Source of the DNA: Chara braunii
Taxonomy: Eukaryota > Streptophyta > Charophyceae > Charales > Characeae
Direction: 5' to 3'
Assembly: GCA_003427395.1 (NCBI GenBank)
Contig: BFEA01000214.1
Coordinates: 466,160-494,765, forward strand
Length of the DNA stretch: 28,606 bases
Each line of letters starts with the position of its first letter. Within the stretch, counting starts at the first letter, position 1. The notes under the pieces are model-generated. The model was not told where the DNA came from. It did no database searches and saw only the letters and a program-made list of their open reading frames with translations. This document shows, in pieces, positions 9,637 through 20,879 of this stretch. Both the position numbers and the translations under genes were made by a program.

Positions 9637-12600
9637 TCAAACTAGACTTGTTTTCTTGTCAATTGCAAAAACCAGGGCGGATACCCTTGTAAGGGTATCC
9701 GCACCGACAGTGTCTCCTGCCCGCACCTCTCGTGGATCCTCCAAAACAGTCGTGTCTCTACAATCCACCACCTGTGTAGCCGCCGCCTGAGCGGCATCAG
9801 GCTCTGCCACAGTGGAGTCACCCAATCTCTCAACGGTCGCCTCTCCATCCTGTACCTTTGCTACGCAGGCCGCATCTCCATGATGTGCCTATGTCGCGAT
9901 GAACTGACGATATCGAGCCCGTGTGTCTCACTCCCTCTCTCTATCCGCATGCGAAGTGTCGCCACCTGCCTCCTCAACGAACCCGCGAGACTCCAATGCC
10001 TGCGTGTGCGCAGTGGCACCTGCGCCCTCCAACACGGGATCCTCCGCGACCATGTCATGCACGTCCTCGTGAAACCTATGCACTCCTGCTCCCGCACTCG
10101 CCGACATCACCCTCCTTACCGTCTCTAGCTCACGTCTAGCCTCCATGTTACGAGCCATTGCCTGTGTGCGTGGGTCGACATCGGCTAAGGCCTTTGCCGT
10201 CGCGGCCTCCTCCTCATCCTCCCTTGCCTCTCGAGCCATGCGCTTGTCCTCTGTTTCGGGTGCAGGCTCTTCCGTGTGAATCGACCGATGTTGAGGCCAG
10301 ACCACCTCGGCGTCGCCCTCCTGCGCAAGAACGGCCTCACCCTCCGTCATGGAAGAGAGGGTGGCCTCGAGTTCCTTCATGAAATCGTGCATGGATGCTG
10401 ATTCCATAGCCTGGTCCCCGAGTCCAGCCTGGTCATGATGTGCCCCCTCATGAGCCTCATCATCCAGCTCCCTGCGACATACACTGCCACCGGGAGGCTC
10501 CCCAAGCGTTCCCAGGTCCACTAGCGACCAGGCTCTCCCCAACCCAGAACCAACACCACCACCCAAATCTCGTCTCTGCCCTCCCTCCGTGCCCGCACCC
10601 GGTGATGCCGGAAGCGACTCCGAATGCAGTATGAGTTGTCTCTTCGGGTTCTTCAGACCCTTCCTAAGTTGTTGAAACACCCGTCCCTCGCCATGACCCC
10701 CTGATTGGTCGTCGTCATCTGATGAACCCCGTACAACGGAAGATACACCCTCGGCTGTCGGACACTGTCTGTCATGGGTTCCTCCCATGCCTCCTGTGTG
10801 GGCGGAGACGAGGCAGGCCCAACGTGTCCGGGGGGAGATGAGGTCAAACCTAGCGTCACGACATGAGGGCGCCCCGATCCGCCCCAACATCCCTCAACTC
10901 CATCCATGCCCCTCCCTGTGTCCTCGAATATATCTCTGCCCCCACTACGCCAACGAAGTTCCTCAGGGTCACTCCATGCACCGTCGTCCTCTGCACGTGG
11001 AGATCCTGCACCGCCGCAGGGGCGAAATCCCTCATCATGCACCTCGCGCTCATCTCCACTAGAGTCATCTTTCGGGTACGGCCTCAAAGTGGTGGCCCGG
11101 ACCCCGAAAACATCCTCGACCGGCGGCGGTGGTCGTGAACCACAAGCATCCCGTCGCCAAAACTGCGCCTGTGCATCACGATCCTCCTCCGATATCCTGT
11201 GGTCCACCCCCTCACAGATAGCGTCTTGAAGAGTCAGAAGTCGCGTGTTGGTCGTGATCTCAACCAACTTCGCGACCTTCGGGAACAACAACCGGTTATG
11301 CTTCTTCGTTTGAGTACTCTCGTGGATGGCCCAGTTCCTCTCTGCGGGAGAGGAGCACGTCCACATATACATGACACGAAGAGCGATACGCTGAAGCTCC
11401 GGAGCCGCCATACTGTGACCACCACAGACCGCACTCGGCGGTCTCCTGCTCCCCAACACACATCTCCACAGTGGTGCGCGCCCACTCCCCTCCCCATGAG
11501 CAAATTGAAGTCGGCATGTGAAAGTGTCGCAACTGCAACACAGCGTCTCGGTACTCCTTGCGTCGCTCATCGAATCCTGTCTGCGACAAAATGTATCACT
11601 ATGCCTCCCTCACAAGCCGTGCGTCCTCATCCTTAACCACACTGTTGTAATACTGCATCGACCACCACATCGGGCAGAGGAGGTATGCCGCAGCGTGCGC
11701 AGGCTCACACATATGAGCAATGTGGTCTTGCACCCCCCTGAAACTTTGGTCCTCCAATCCATCATCGCGCGGAGCAACGACTGCCTCCACGTCCTCCGCC
11801 AGCCGCTCCGCCCAGTAAACCACTCTCGACATGCACTGCCTTCCGCGATCCATCTTGCACAGCAGATCATAAACGGGCTCCATAACGACACGCAAGATGT
11901 CCATGGAGTCCCACCACCTGCCGTGCCGGATTTGCCACCGCACCCAACGCGCATGCTGCCTGATCGATGTAGTCACCCAAGTCTCCCTGCACCAGCCAGT
12001 CCCGTCCACCATCTGCTCCAAAGGACGTCGGACAACATCTAACCTCTCTAACATCGCGTAGACAGAGGCGAATCGAGTCTCACACGAGTACAACAACCCG
12101 AGATGGCGACTCTCTCCTAAACAGGAAATGCGCTCGGCCGTGCATTTTTATAAAATGCACTACCGCTCTCGCCTGCACAATAATATCCACGCAGCACGGA
12201 CCCGCTGTCCCGATGTCCGACAACAACTTGTTGCACACGTGCGCCACGCACGGGAACCACGTGATGCATCTGTACTCCGGCCCAATATGTGGATCGGCCA
12301 AAACTTTGCCTGCCTTTACATAGGCAGACGCAAAGTCTGTGCACATTGCATTGACCCTGTCTGAACCGAAGTCGTGGAAGAGTGATATCCACCTCCCCAA
12401 CACTGCCAACGCATCATCGGACTCACCTTCCCTGTTCAGGGTGCTCCACATCATCACTCCTCGAGCACCAGCTGCTAGGAAGTTCAAGATGGGTCTCCCA
12501 TCGCGAGACTTTCTGTTGTCGGACAGGATGGTGGCCCCTGTATGGTTAAATGACTCTTGTATATCCTTAAGACCGGCAACAACGTCGATTATCGTCTCGA

Positions 12601-13321
12601 CCACCGTATCCATTGCCGCGACTTAGTTCTCAGAAGGCCAAATCACGGGCACTTCAGGGGGTTTGTCCCTGAAGTGTGTTGTATACGGCTTCCATGTGGG
12701 GCTCCGAAAGATGTTGAAGGCTAGTTGGTTGCTGTACACGAAGCGCAACCACAACTTTCTGTGTTTCGCAGCCGAGTCAGACCCGAACACCTCTTTTATC
12801 GTTGGCTGCCTCATCTTCTTTCCCTGCTGCATCATGGCACCGTCCATATCCTTTCTCTTTTCTAAATTCGAACCACCATCACAAACGGCCAGCTTGCTTG
12901 GCCGCTACGAGTATGTACCCGTGTCCTCCCCGCCGCCCTCTCCCTCGCCATCCAAATCGATGACGCCATCGCCCTACTGTCATGCCCCAACTGGGGCTCT
13001 GGACGCCGCCCTCACCTCATTAGGACCTCCGCCAGGAATCCTATCATCCACCCAAGCACCGTGAAGCTCCTCGTACTTGCGGATTCGTTCCAACCACTTT
13101 CCCTTGAACATGTACCGACTCGTGTAATGCATGTCCATAAGAGCTTCGTCAGTCACCTGTGAACAACCCTTCATGTTGCGAAAATGTCGTGCCGCCCCAT
13201 GGCTGTTCCCTTGCCACTCGTTGGTAGAGAACACGCACCGAAGCATCCTCTAACCACGGAGCTTCTCATAAAGCTCCTGACAAATAAGCACATACTTGTA
13301 CACGCTGTTCGAATTTCTCAT
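9637..13321 (-). pseudogene. hAT-superfamily transposase relic (BED finger, DUF659, dimerisation)
   Basis: Transposase of a cut-and-paste DNA transposon. Domains in order on the minus strand: a BED-like finger (13321-13150, with Cys, NEWQGN, HGAARHF and KGC); a linker and the pre-core motif FVYSNQLAFNIFRSP (about 12757-12713); a DUF659/RNase-H-like core with ATILSDN (Asp at 12520-12518), MCTDF (Asp at 12337-12335) and FPCVAHVCNKLL; a CETRFASVYAMLERL segment near 12080; and the C-terminal dimerisation block APELQRIALRV with SSPAERNWAIHES (Glu at 11342-11340). The DDE residues survive. Breaks: in-frame TAG at 13252-13250; a stop cluster at 12982-12905 and TAA at 12625-12623; frameshifts near 12118, 11412 and 10730; TAG at 11601-11599; stops near 9930 and 9897. 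A long acidic/Arg tail follows the dimerisation block (to 9637), with EDEEEAATAKAL and repeated EAR motifs. Introns could explain some stops but not the frameshifts inside conserved motifs. Confidence 0.88.
9677..9702. repeat. 26-bp palindrome (12-bp perfect arms, 2-bp centre)
   Basis: GCGGATACCCTT at 9677-9688 and its exact reverse complement at 9691-9702 flank a GT centre. It lies inside the last open stretch of the hAT tail, where it encodes ADTLTRVSA. The perfect arms in a decayed gene are notable; it may be a protein-binding site near the transposon's 3' end or a chance hairpin. Confidence 0.85.
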
Positions 13322-13787
13322 GCTCGCCTGCGTGTCATCCCTTATTTTTAAGAGTACGAAATATTCCTTTCTTCCTTTTTTTTTTTTTACGGAGCATCTT
13401 TAATCTGGGTGGTACGAAGTGCCAGGTGAGATGGAGCAGAGTGGCGTAATAATTGTATTAGTGTCGTGTCACTTGCTAATTAAGCAAAAAATTGGATAAA
13501 TTAACGGTGCTACAGTCATGCTGAATTTAAATTAGTACTTAAGAGTTTTGTCCTTCCTTATTCTTGGCTCCTTCTGCAGTTCCAATTACCGTAATTGAGT
13601 GCTGATTTTGCTGAATAAGCAGATAGACGAGTAAGAATTGATTTGGGTATTTCACAAACATTTATGAAAGAAAAACAGAATCATACACATCATACTCAAA
13701 GCAAAGTACGGTAGAAGAGGTGTCCACTCTTCCTTTTTATTTCCTAAAAACAAAATGTACAAAATAACCGAACATAAGAAACAGACA
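13322..13787. other. Noncoding AT-rich spacer
   Basis: No gene. It contains a T-tract near 13376-13389. No TIR for the neighbouring hAT element was recognised. Confidence 0.5.
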
Positions 13788-14243
13788 TTCTCGTTAATCG
13801 CTGCCTCTGTTTCCTGCTTTTTTTTTTTCGTTTTTTTTTTTTGGACTACCAATGGCCAGAGAGGGAAGTAATCTAATTGATTAGGCATGGAATGATACTT
13901 CATTACCAATTATAGAAAACAAAATCTCATTAATCGCTGCCTCTGTTTCCTGGTTTTTTTTTTTCGTTTTCTTTTTCTTGGACTACCAATGGCCAGAGAG
14001 AGAGGTAGTTTAGTTGATTATGCATGGAATGACACTTCCACAGTACAATCATAGCAAAGGTGGCCTTATTACCGATTATAGAAAACAAAAACTCCCATGT
14101 TGATGATATTCCCTACTACTGACTCGTTTCTCCCTTCCTTTTTTTTTCTTTTTTTAGACTGCCAAGTGTTAGAGAGAGAAAGTAATCAAGTTGATTATGG
14201 AAGACACTTCGAATGTACAATCATAGCAAATTGGTCTTAAAAG
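13788..14243. repeat. Three-unit tandem repeat with pyrimidine tracts
   Basis: Units at about 13788-13923, 13924-14091 and 14092-14243. Each has: (ATTAATCGCTGCCTCTGTTTCC in the first two), a long interrupted T-tract, GGACTACCAATGGCCAGAGAG or a variant, TTGATTATGCATGGAATGACACTTC or a variant, ACAATCATAGCAAA (units 2 and 3) and TTATAGAAAACAAAA (units 1 and 2). Units 1 and 2 are close; unit 3 has diverged more. Confidence 0.85.
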
Positions 14244-15663
14244 AATCCATACTGGGGCTGATTCGAGAGTTGAAAGGGAGGCAAGAAGGGGGAGCTAGAG
14301 GGAAAGGAAAAAAATATAAGTGAGGGAATAAAAAAATATAAGGAAGTAGAGGAAGGAGATAAAGAGGAAGGGTGAGAGGATGTAGAAAAGGAAGAAGTAG
14401 TCTAAGTTTCTAAAGATACACTGCTTTCTTCTCACGCGAGGGGTATTTGGGGTGGGGGGATTACCGGCAGTGGGGGGTGGGAGGTGGGTGGGCGCTGAGT
14501 GCAAATGGGGGACAATGAGCAGTTGCTGCACAGGAATCGGTCAACCGGGAAAAGGCGGTTTGGATTCAGACGCATAGTCAGAGGATCTACGACGGGTTCT
14601 CCTCCTGCAAGAGGAGTCATTAATCTTCTTATTTTGCGGCATCCTGATCGGTCTGGTCAAGGAAAGTGAAGATATGAGTTGCCGCCTCTGTCGTGATGAT
14701 GAGTCATGGGAGTACCAGTTGCGATGGATGACAATCGTCTTTTTGGAAGTCCAGTGGTGATTGGTACTGAGTAGCATATCTACATGCTTGATCTATGAGT
14801 AATTGGAACCAAGGTCCAAACCCGGATTGGACGAGTTGGAGGAGGAAAATATGAGAGATGTCCGTCTTCATAAGTTGCTTGAATAACCCCTTGAAAAAGA
14901 ATGCACGCGGCAAAACAAATCTCGGAAGTCCCCCAAGAGAAGGAAGGTTCTCTGCGAGGCTTAGCAACCCTCTGTTGATCGAAAATCTGCAGGAGGAGTC
15001 CTTTGCAGAGACCAAACCGAGCGAGAAGCAATGGACTGGAATGAGCAGATCATGCGCATGTTGCTCCTTGTAATTTGTCAGTGTCCTGCTTGCTCTTGAC
15101 TGTTCTTGTGGTGATAAGAGACTGAGATTGTGAGTCCCGATAAACAACAAGGAGAGGAGGAGGTTAGAGTAGAATGAGTGAGAGGGGAGTTAAATAGCCT
15201 GGTCTAGCAGCAGAAAGGAGTATGCCTCATTTTGGAAAGTGCAGAATGAGGCGCTCTCAACGAATTTTAAGAGATCGCTGGTGAGAAGGTTTGAGTTGTA
15301 TTTTCTTTCTACGAAGCGTGAGTGTTGCTGTGAAACTACGCGCTTAATTAGCTCGGGGCCGGTGCTTGAGTTTTTTAGCGCCACTCAAAACCTCGCTCGA
15401 GCACGCCTTGAGCGCCTCGAGCACGTTCACGGGAGGGCCTATGTGGTGTGTGTGAATGGTTGGCAGGCGGTGTGCGGGGTCCCAGGTCGTGGGGAGCTGT
15501 CAGGGGGGAGTTATGGCCTGCTGCCGACGGGTGGATGTCCTCCCTAAAAAATAAAAATAAAAACCGCAAACTTGAAGTTCCACACCGCGCTATTAAGCAC
15601 GACGCGGATGAGCGTGCACTCATTCGCGTTTGTGCACGCTTGGCTGCTGAACCGCACGCTCAT

Positions 15664-15665
<2 letters not shown>
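14244..15665. other. Apparently unique DNA, no gene assigned
   Basis: The longest frame is a minus-strand ORF at 14704-15150 (148 aa, containing FFFKGLFKQLMKTDISHIF and WFQLLIDQACRYATQY). It has more even composition than most chance ORFs here, but I recognise no family and see no confirming splice signals. The 3' part (15384-15660) carries several GAGCACG / GAGCGTGC words that recur beyond the microsatellite. Confidence 0.35.
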
Positions 15666-16765
<1,100 letters not shown>

Positions 16766-16830
16766 GGACAAGAAAAAGCAGGGGGGATGATTCCCTGTAT
16801 TATCCTATGACATCCTGCTTTTTCTTTTCC
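16766..16830. repeat. Inverted repeat, 17-bp arms
   Basis: 16766-16782 and 16814-16830 are reverse complements at about 15 of 17 positions, with an exact GAAAAAGCAGG / CCTGCTTTTTC core. They are framed by a direct repeat CCTCGTTATTAAAA (16744-16757 and 16829-16842), as if a short foldback insertion had duplicated its target. Confidence 0.7.
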
Positions 16831-16842
16831 TCGTTATTAAAA

Positions 16843-17532
16843 GAAAAAAGGAAAAAAAAATGTGGGTTGATACAAAGAAGATTACCATGGCCTTGCGGAC
16901 GCTCCACTTCATGACCTAGTGCAAAGAAGAATCGTGCGACACTACTCCCATATGCACAAGGGGGGGGGGGAATTGTGGTGCATTTTTGCAAGTTGTGATG
17001 CAAGATTCATTCTTAGTTTTGACATTTGTGGAGGCGACCCGATGGCACGCATAAATCAAAAACCTGTTCAAAGAGGGAGAAATACACACGATGCGTTCAT
17101 CATAGCAAAGATTTTTGCTTCGCTACTCGCCAAATGTGCACATCGAGAATGGATACTCCGCTAGAATATGGAAAGATTCGATTACTTTTTTTTTTTTTTG
17201 TCTTTTCTGCATATCGTGCATAGAGGAGCAAGTATGCCCCTGAACCCCAGTGTCTCTTTGCTGCTAGGCTTCCTATTGGATGAGTTGATGAGGTCTCGCC
17301 ATCCTCGCCGTTGACAACTCTTCTGATATCTACCGGAAAGAGAAAAGGGGGGGGTGGGAAGAGAAAAGAAAAAACAAGAAACAACTGACATACAAGTACC
17401 GATCTCTCCCGCTTTGCACAATCGGTCCCCCACTGTATCTCGTTTGCCTACCAGCTGCTCTCGCACGAGGCAGAGAGGTTCGGCAGCTTGCCAAAACATT
17501 GGCTCGGGAACGCTGCTTCGGGGGTACGGGTG
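16843..17532. other. Noncoding, homopolymer-rich
   Basis: No gene or structured repeat seen. There is a G10 run near 16962-16971 and T-rich and A-rich tracts. Short ORFs have no recognisable domain. Confidence 0.45.
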
Positions 17533-17571
17533 GTTTAAGTTCTGGCTCATGCTCAAAGCATGATAAACAGC

Positions 17572-17605
<34 letters not shown>

Positions 17606-17900
17606 AACGAAAAAGAAGAAGGAAAGGAGTAGGGGGGGGAGAGAAAAGAAGAAGTAACAGAGAGTGCAAGCATAGGGAAGATAGCATTGGCAACTTCACA
17701 TTTTGCATATTTTTATTCCTGCTAGTCTCTTACTCCTCTTCTGTTTTTTTCATTTTCGTAAGACTACTTAATAAATCAAATATCCTTGCCCACTTTGGTA
17801 TTTTAAGTTTTGCCTCATGTTCAAAGCCAGTAAACAACTCACACACAAAAAAAAAAAATTGGGGAAGAATAAGAAGAGGAAGGAAGGAAAGCATGAATGA
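17533..17900. repeat. Two diverged ~100-bp direct repeats, poly-A28
   Basis: Both copies (about 17533-17630 and 17801-17900) begin TTTAAGTT-TG-CTCATG-TCAAAGC, continue AAACA-CTC, then enter an A-tract and a GGAA/GAAG purine run. The first A-tract is about 28 bases (17576-17603). Dispersed units with an A-tract could be SINE-like; no pol III boxes were found in them. Confidence 0.6.
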
Positions 17901-18446
17901 GAAGAAAGAGAAAGAAGAAGAAGGAAGGAGGAAGGGCGACAACACAAGGAAATCATTCATAATCGGACATCAAAGCCAGTTCAAAGAATTTAAACACGCT
18001 ACATACCCCTTTCCTTCTCCTTCCCACCGCAAGCAAATTAAAAAAAAAAAAAAAAAAAGGTGGAAAGGAAAAAGGGTGACAGGGGAGGAAAGGGAGGGCA
18101 TTAGATTGGAATAATTTAATATTGACAGAAGGCAACACTTTCCTTGCTGCATCCGGTCCTCAGTCGGTCATTAGCGGAGAAGTTTATGTTGTACTTCCTA
18201 TCTTACCCCTGTCTTTACATCTGCCCAAATTCTCGAATGTGTAAATCTCCTCTCACATAAACTTAACAAACTCCTCTTCAAAGTCCAGACCCTTAAACCA
18301 CCAGTACTTGGCCCATCTATTGAAGCCGAGCCAGAATATGCCCTGCGCGCCGATTTTTGCCGAGCCTGCAGGGGGCGGGAACCAACATGAAGCACAAACA
18401 GCCAAGAGTCTTCAAAAGGAAAACAAAATAAAACAAAGGGAAAAGA
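17901..18446. other. Noncoding spacer
   Basis: Purine-rich left part with an A-tract near 18041-18058, otherwise unremarkable. No gene supported on either strand. Confidence 0.45.
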
Positions 18447-18731
18447 GGTACCAAGCTCTTAACTTGATTGCCCTCAGATAAATCCACTGCTGCAGCGAAG
18501 TGCTGCCAGATATATTATGGAAAGTCAAAAAGGAAGAAAAAAAAAAAAAAAAAAAAAGAGAAAAGGGGTACCAAGCTCTGAACGTGATTGCCCTCAGATA
18601 CATCCACTGCTGCAGCGAAGTGCAACCAGATACAGTCTGGAAAGTGCTAAGTCATATTGAAGCCTTGGAATTGAAACGGTTGACACTCATTGAATGCTCC
18701 CCGTCTCTCACGCGGAGCCGAGATACTGCTT

Positions 18732-18764
<33 letters not shown>

Positions 18765-19018
18765 GGGGGGGGGAAAGATACCAAGCTCTGAACGTGATCA
18801 TTGCCCTCAGATACATCCTCTGCTGCACCAAAATGCAGCCAGATACATTTTTGAAAGTGTTACATCACAGTGAAGCCCTGGAAATGAAATAGTTGGCATG
18901 CATTGAATGCTCCCCGTCTCTTACGGGGAACAGAAAAAAAGAAAAGAAGGGTACATTCTAAGAAGTACGAACGTTACAGGGAAGCCCTGAATTTCGAAGG
19001 GCTGGCGTACATTCATGA
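18447..19018 (+). pseudogene. Tandem repeat with LRR-like repeated peptide, broken by homopolymers
   Basis: Units start near 18447, 18567, 18777 and 18949 (the last partial). Each opens TACCAAGCTCT and carries CCCTCAGATA, CTGCTGCA and CAGATA in order; units 2 and 3 end with GAATGCTCCCCGTCTC. In one plus frame (18500-18892) the units encode a repeated peptide: YQALNVIALRYIHCCSE, QPDTVWKVLSHIEALELK and LTLIECSPSLT, with a close second copy. The spacing L..L..I.L....C.....PD.....L..IEALEL resembles the leucine-rich repeats of plant NB-LRR proteins. This is pattern recognition only. Units are separated by A-rich or C/A/G tracts and carry stops, so this is a relic if it was ever coding. Confidence 0.4.
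18734..18773. repeat. Triple homopolymer block C21-A10-G9
   Basis: Twenty-one C, ten A and nine G stand in direct succession. The G run can pair with nine of the Cs over an A10 loop. It sits at the boundary between two units of the LRR-like tandem repeat. It may be slippage-derived or a base-calling or assembly artefact. Confidence 0.9.
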
Positions 19019-19140
19019 AAAATGAGTTTTCTTCAAAAAAAAAAGAAAAAAAAAAAAACGATGTCCTTTTCTTTTCTCTTTTTCCCCTCATCGCCATCAG
19101 CCTCCTTTCCTTTCTACATAGTACAGCACGAGGCTATGAA

Positions 19141-19660
19141 TCCCCCGCGGTCTCGGTCGCCGCGGGCACGACCAAGGACCGTGGTCTCAGCCTCGAGGCC
19201 GCGGTCATGACCGTGGTTCGCGGTCATGAAAAAAAAAAGAAAACAATTCAAAAAAATCTGAAAAACATATATGTTATGCCCAAAAATAAACTGAACAACT
19301 TTTGCCTTGCGGTCATATCAAAATTCGTTACCAAATTTGAGATAACAATCAAATAAAATCCTTTATTTTTCTTACTAAATGAATAAAGTGAAGAACTTTT
19401 GCCTGCGGGATTTCTGTTTTTTATTTTTTTTAACTCGAAAAAGAAGTCAAAAAATAAAACTAAAAATATACGGTTGTAGAGCGCACGAAAACCTACAACC
19501 CCGTATTTTTATTTTATTTTATTTTTTGGCCTATTATCCCAGGATTTAAAAATGTCGGGGTTTTTCGACCGCACTTGGCCGTGGGCGTCGCCCGCTGCGG
19601 TCGGGATGCCGACCACGTGCGGTCAAATGGCCCGCGGTCACGACCGCGGGTGATACATAG
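19141..19660. repeat. GCGGTCATGACCG palindrome blocks around an AT-rich core
   Basis: The left block (19145-19228) has several CGCGGTC/GACCG words and a near-palindrome at 19199-19216 with GGTCATGACC at its centre. The right block (19555-19655) holds CCCGCGGTC-AC-GACCGCGGG (19631-19650, perfect 9-bp arms). Between them lies AT-rich DNA with a direct repeat (AATAAA-TGAA-AACTTTTGCC at about 19285 and 19381) and a hairpin at 19461-19511. The GC-rich ends on an AT-rich body suggest a foldback or MITE-like element. Confidence 0.55.
19461..19511. repeat. Imperfect hairpin with T-rich 3' flank
   Basis: Left arm 19461-19479 (TAAAAATATACGGTTGTAG) pairs with 19493-19511 (CTACAACCCCGTATTTTTA) apart from small bulges; the loop is 13 bases. 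A TTTTATTTTATTTT run follows. A pol III-style or MITE-end hairpin are both possible. Confidence 0.6.
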
Positions 19661-20000
19661 GCGCCAGGACATGTTACAGCCCATTTGCCATGTTTCTGTG
19701 GGCCCACGCATGTCCTCCTCCATTGCACTGTCGTCGAACCCCGAAAACTGAGACGCGTTAACGGAGAAGGCATGCGGCCCATGCATGGGTCAAGTACCGA
19801 TGGTTTAACTCAGAAGAACTTTACAAGTTACACGTCCATGCTATCAAATTAAAAAATCCCCTACCCCCCCCACCCCCAAGCACCCTACCCTCACCAGCCA
19901 CCAATAGATTTCCACCGCATCTTCCTTTCCCACCTTCGGATACCCCTTTATCGTCTCCTGTGCAACTCCTTTAAGCTACCATTCAGGCATTCGAGTAAGT
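19661..20000. other. Noncoding spacer left of the DIRS element
   Basis: No gene. It has a C-rich patch near 19861-19877. I searched it for a match to the sequence right of the recombinase (expected for a split direct repeat) and saw none; the true left terminus of the element is not located. Confidence 0.4.
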
Positions 20001-20775
20001 CAAGTCAAGCAAAACATGGCGCTCAAGTTGGAAGAAAGTCGAGCAACTAAAAATTCAACTCCTTGAGAAGCAAGAATAAAGCACGATTTTAAACCAAGTT
20101 TATCAGAAGCTTCAATCAGAAATGAAGGGCATCTAACAAAATCTCGATGACAAGTCGCAACCCGCGTATGAAGGACTGTCAATTTGGAAGACAATGCTCG
20201 TCTCTCTCTGCTATTATTCGCAGATTGAAGCATACATCCATTTCCTTACCATCAATATGAACGATTCCTACTATCCCATCGGCAAGGCAACGACTTCCGA
20301 CTTCGGTGCGAGTATGGCCTCAGTAGCTAAGGATTATGTTGAACCACTCATCACTAAGAGTGTCAGGCAACTCCTCAACGGGGGTATGCGTCAAGGTATA
20401 AACAAAGTCGTGCTTATCATCAGGTCTGAATATAACTGTTGCATGAGTCTCATCGGACGCGACGCTCACAAGTAAGTCGAGAGTCGGTGCTCGATTGAAT
20501 CAATTATCACCTCCGGACTATCAATAGGTCCACGTCTTTGGCGTTGAGGGGCTTATTTATATTATTTTGTTTATCCTGGCAGATTGGAGATTCCGGAAAC
20601 AAAATCTTCATCTTATCATAAGAAGGACGAGCAAAACAAGGCTGAAGATAACAAAATGTTTTCAACCAAACTCTATTTCGAAAAGGACAAGGATCATAAA
20701 GATGATTACTACTGGACAACCAAGAAGTCTCACTCGGATTATGACCACAAGCACCACGACCAATCACAAACTTAA
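20001..20775 (+). pseudogene. Gag-like ORF of the DIRS element
   Basis: Gag is assigned by position, immediately upstream of the reverse transcriptase; the family has no universal motif. One frame runs through WKKVEQLKIQLLEKQE (helical, coiled-coil-like), a stop, a second helical stretch (VYQKLQSEMKG), another stop, then an open stretch (20194-20471) rich in hydrophobic and polar helix with ITKSVRQLLNGGMRQGINK. After a candidate intron the same frame continues into a very basic/acidic, His-rich tail (KKDEQNKAEDNK, HSDYDHKHHD) and stops at 20775. No CCHC knuckle is visible. The two upstream stops mark it as decayed, or the true start is the Met at 20194. Confidence 0.55.
20472..20582 (+). other. 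Candidate GT-AG spliceosomal intron, 111 bp
   Basis: The donor is AA|GTAAGT. The acceptor is TTTATCCTGGCAG|AT after a T-rich tract. Unspliced, the Gag frame stops at once (TAA overlapping the donor). Spliced, it continues in frame for 64 codons. Introns in DIRS-type retrotransposons have been reported in other eukaryotes. No transcript evidence is available here. Confidence 0.5.
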
Positions 20776-20879
20776 GTCGCCGACTCTATCAGAACCAACG
20801 AATAGTCCACCTTCTTTTTCAATTCCCTTTATTCAAACAATCATCTTCTATCCCCAAACTCCTCCTTCAATTGCTGATC

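Noticed and set aside
10158-11636. Plus-strand Pro/His-rich ORFs within the hAT region
   Set aside because: They are antisense of the transposase, whose conserved motifs are on the minus strand.
9600-13440. Terminal inverted repeats for the hAT element
   Set aside because: Flanks on both sides were compared by eye and no matching 10-20-bp ends or 8-bp target duplication were found.
19995-20223. A second intron (GTAAGT at 19995 to CAG at 20223) upstream of the Gag exon
   Set aside because: The interval itself encodes coiled-coil-like sequence in the Gag frame, and the upstream exon would lack a start codon.
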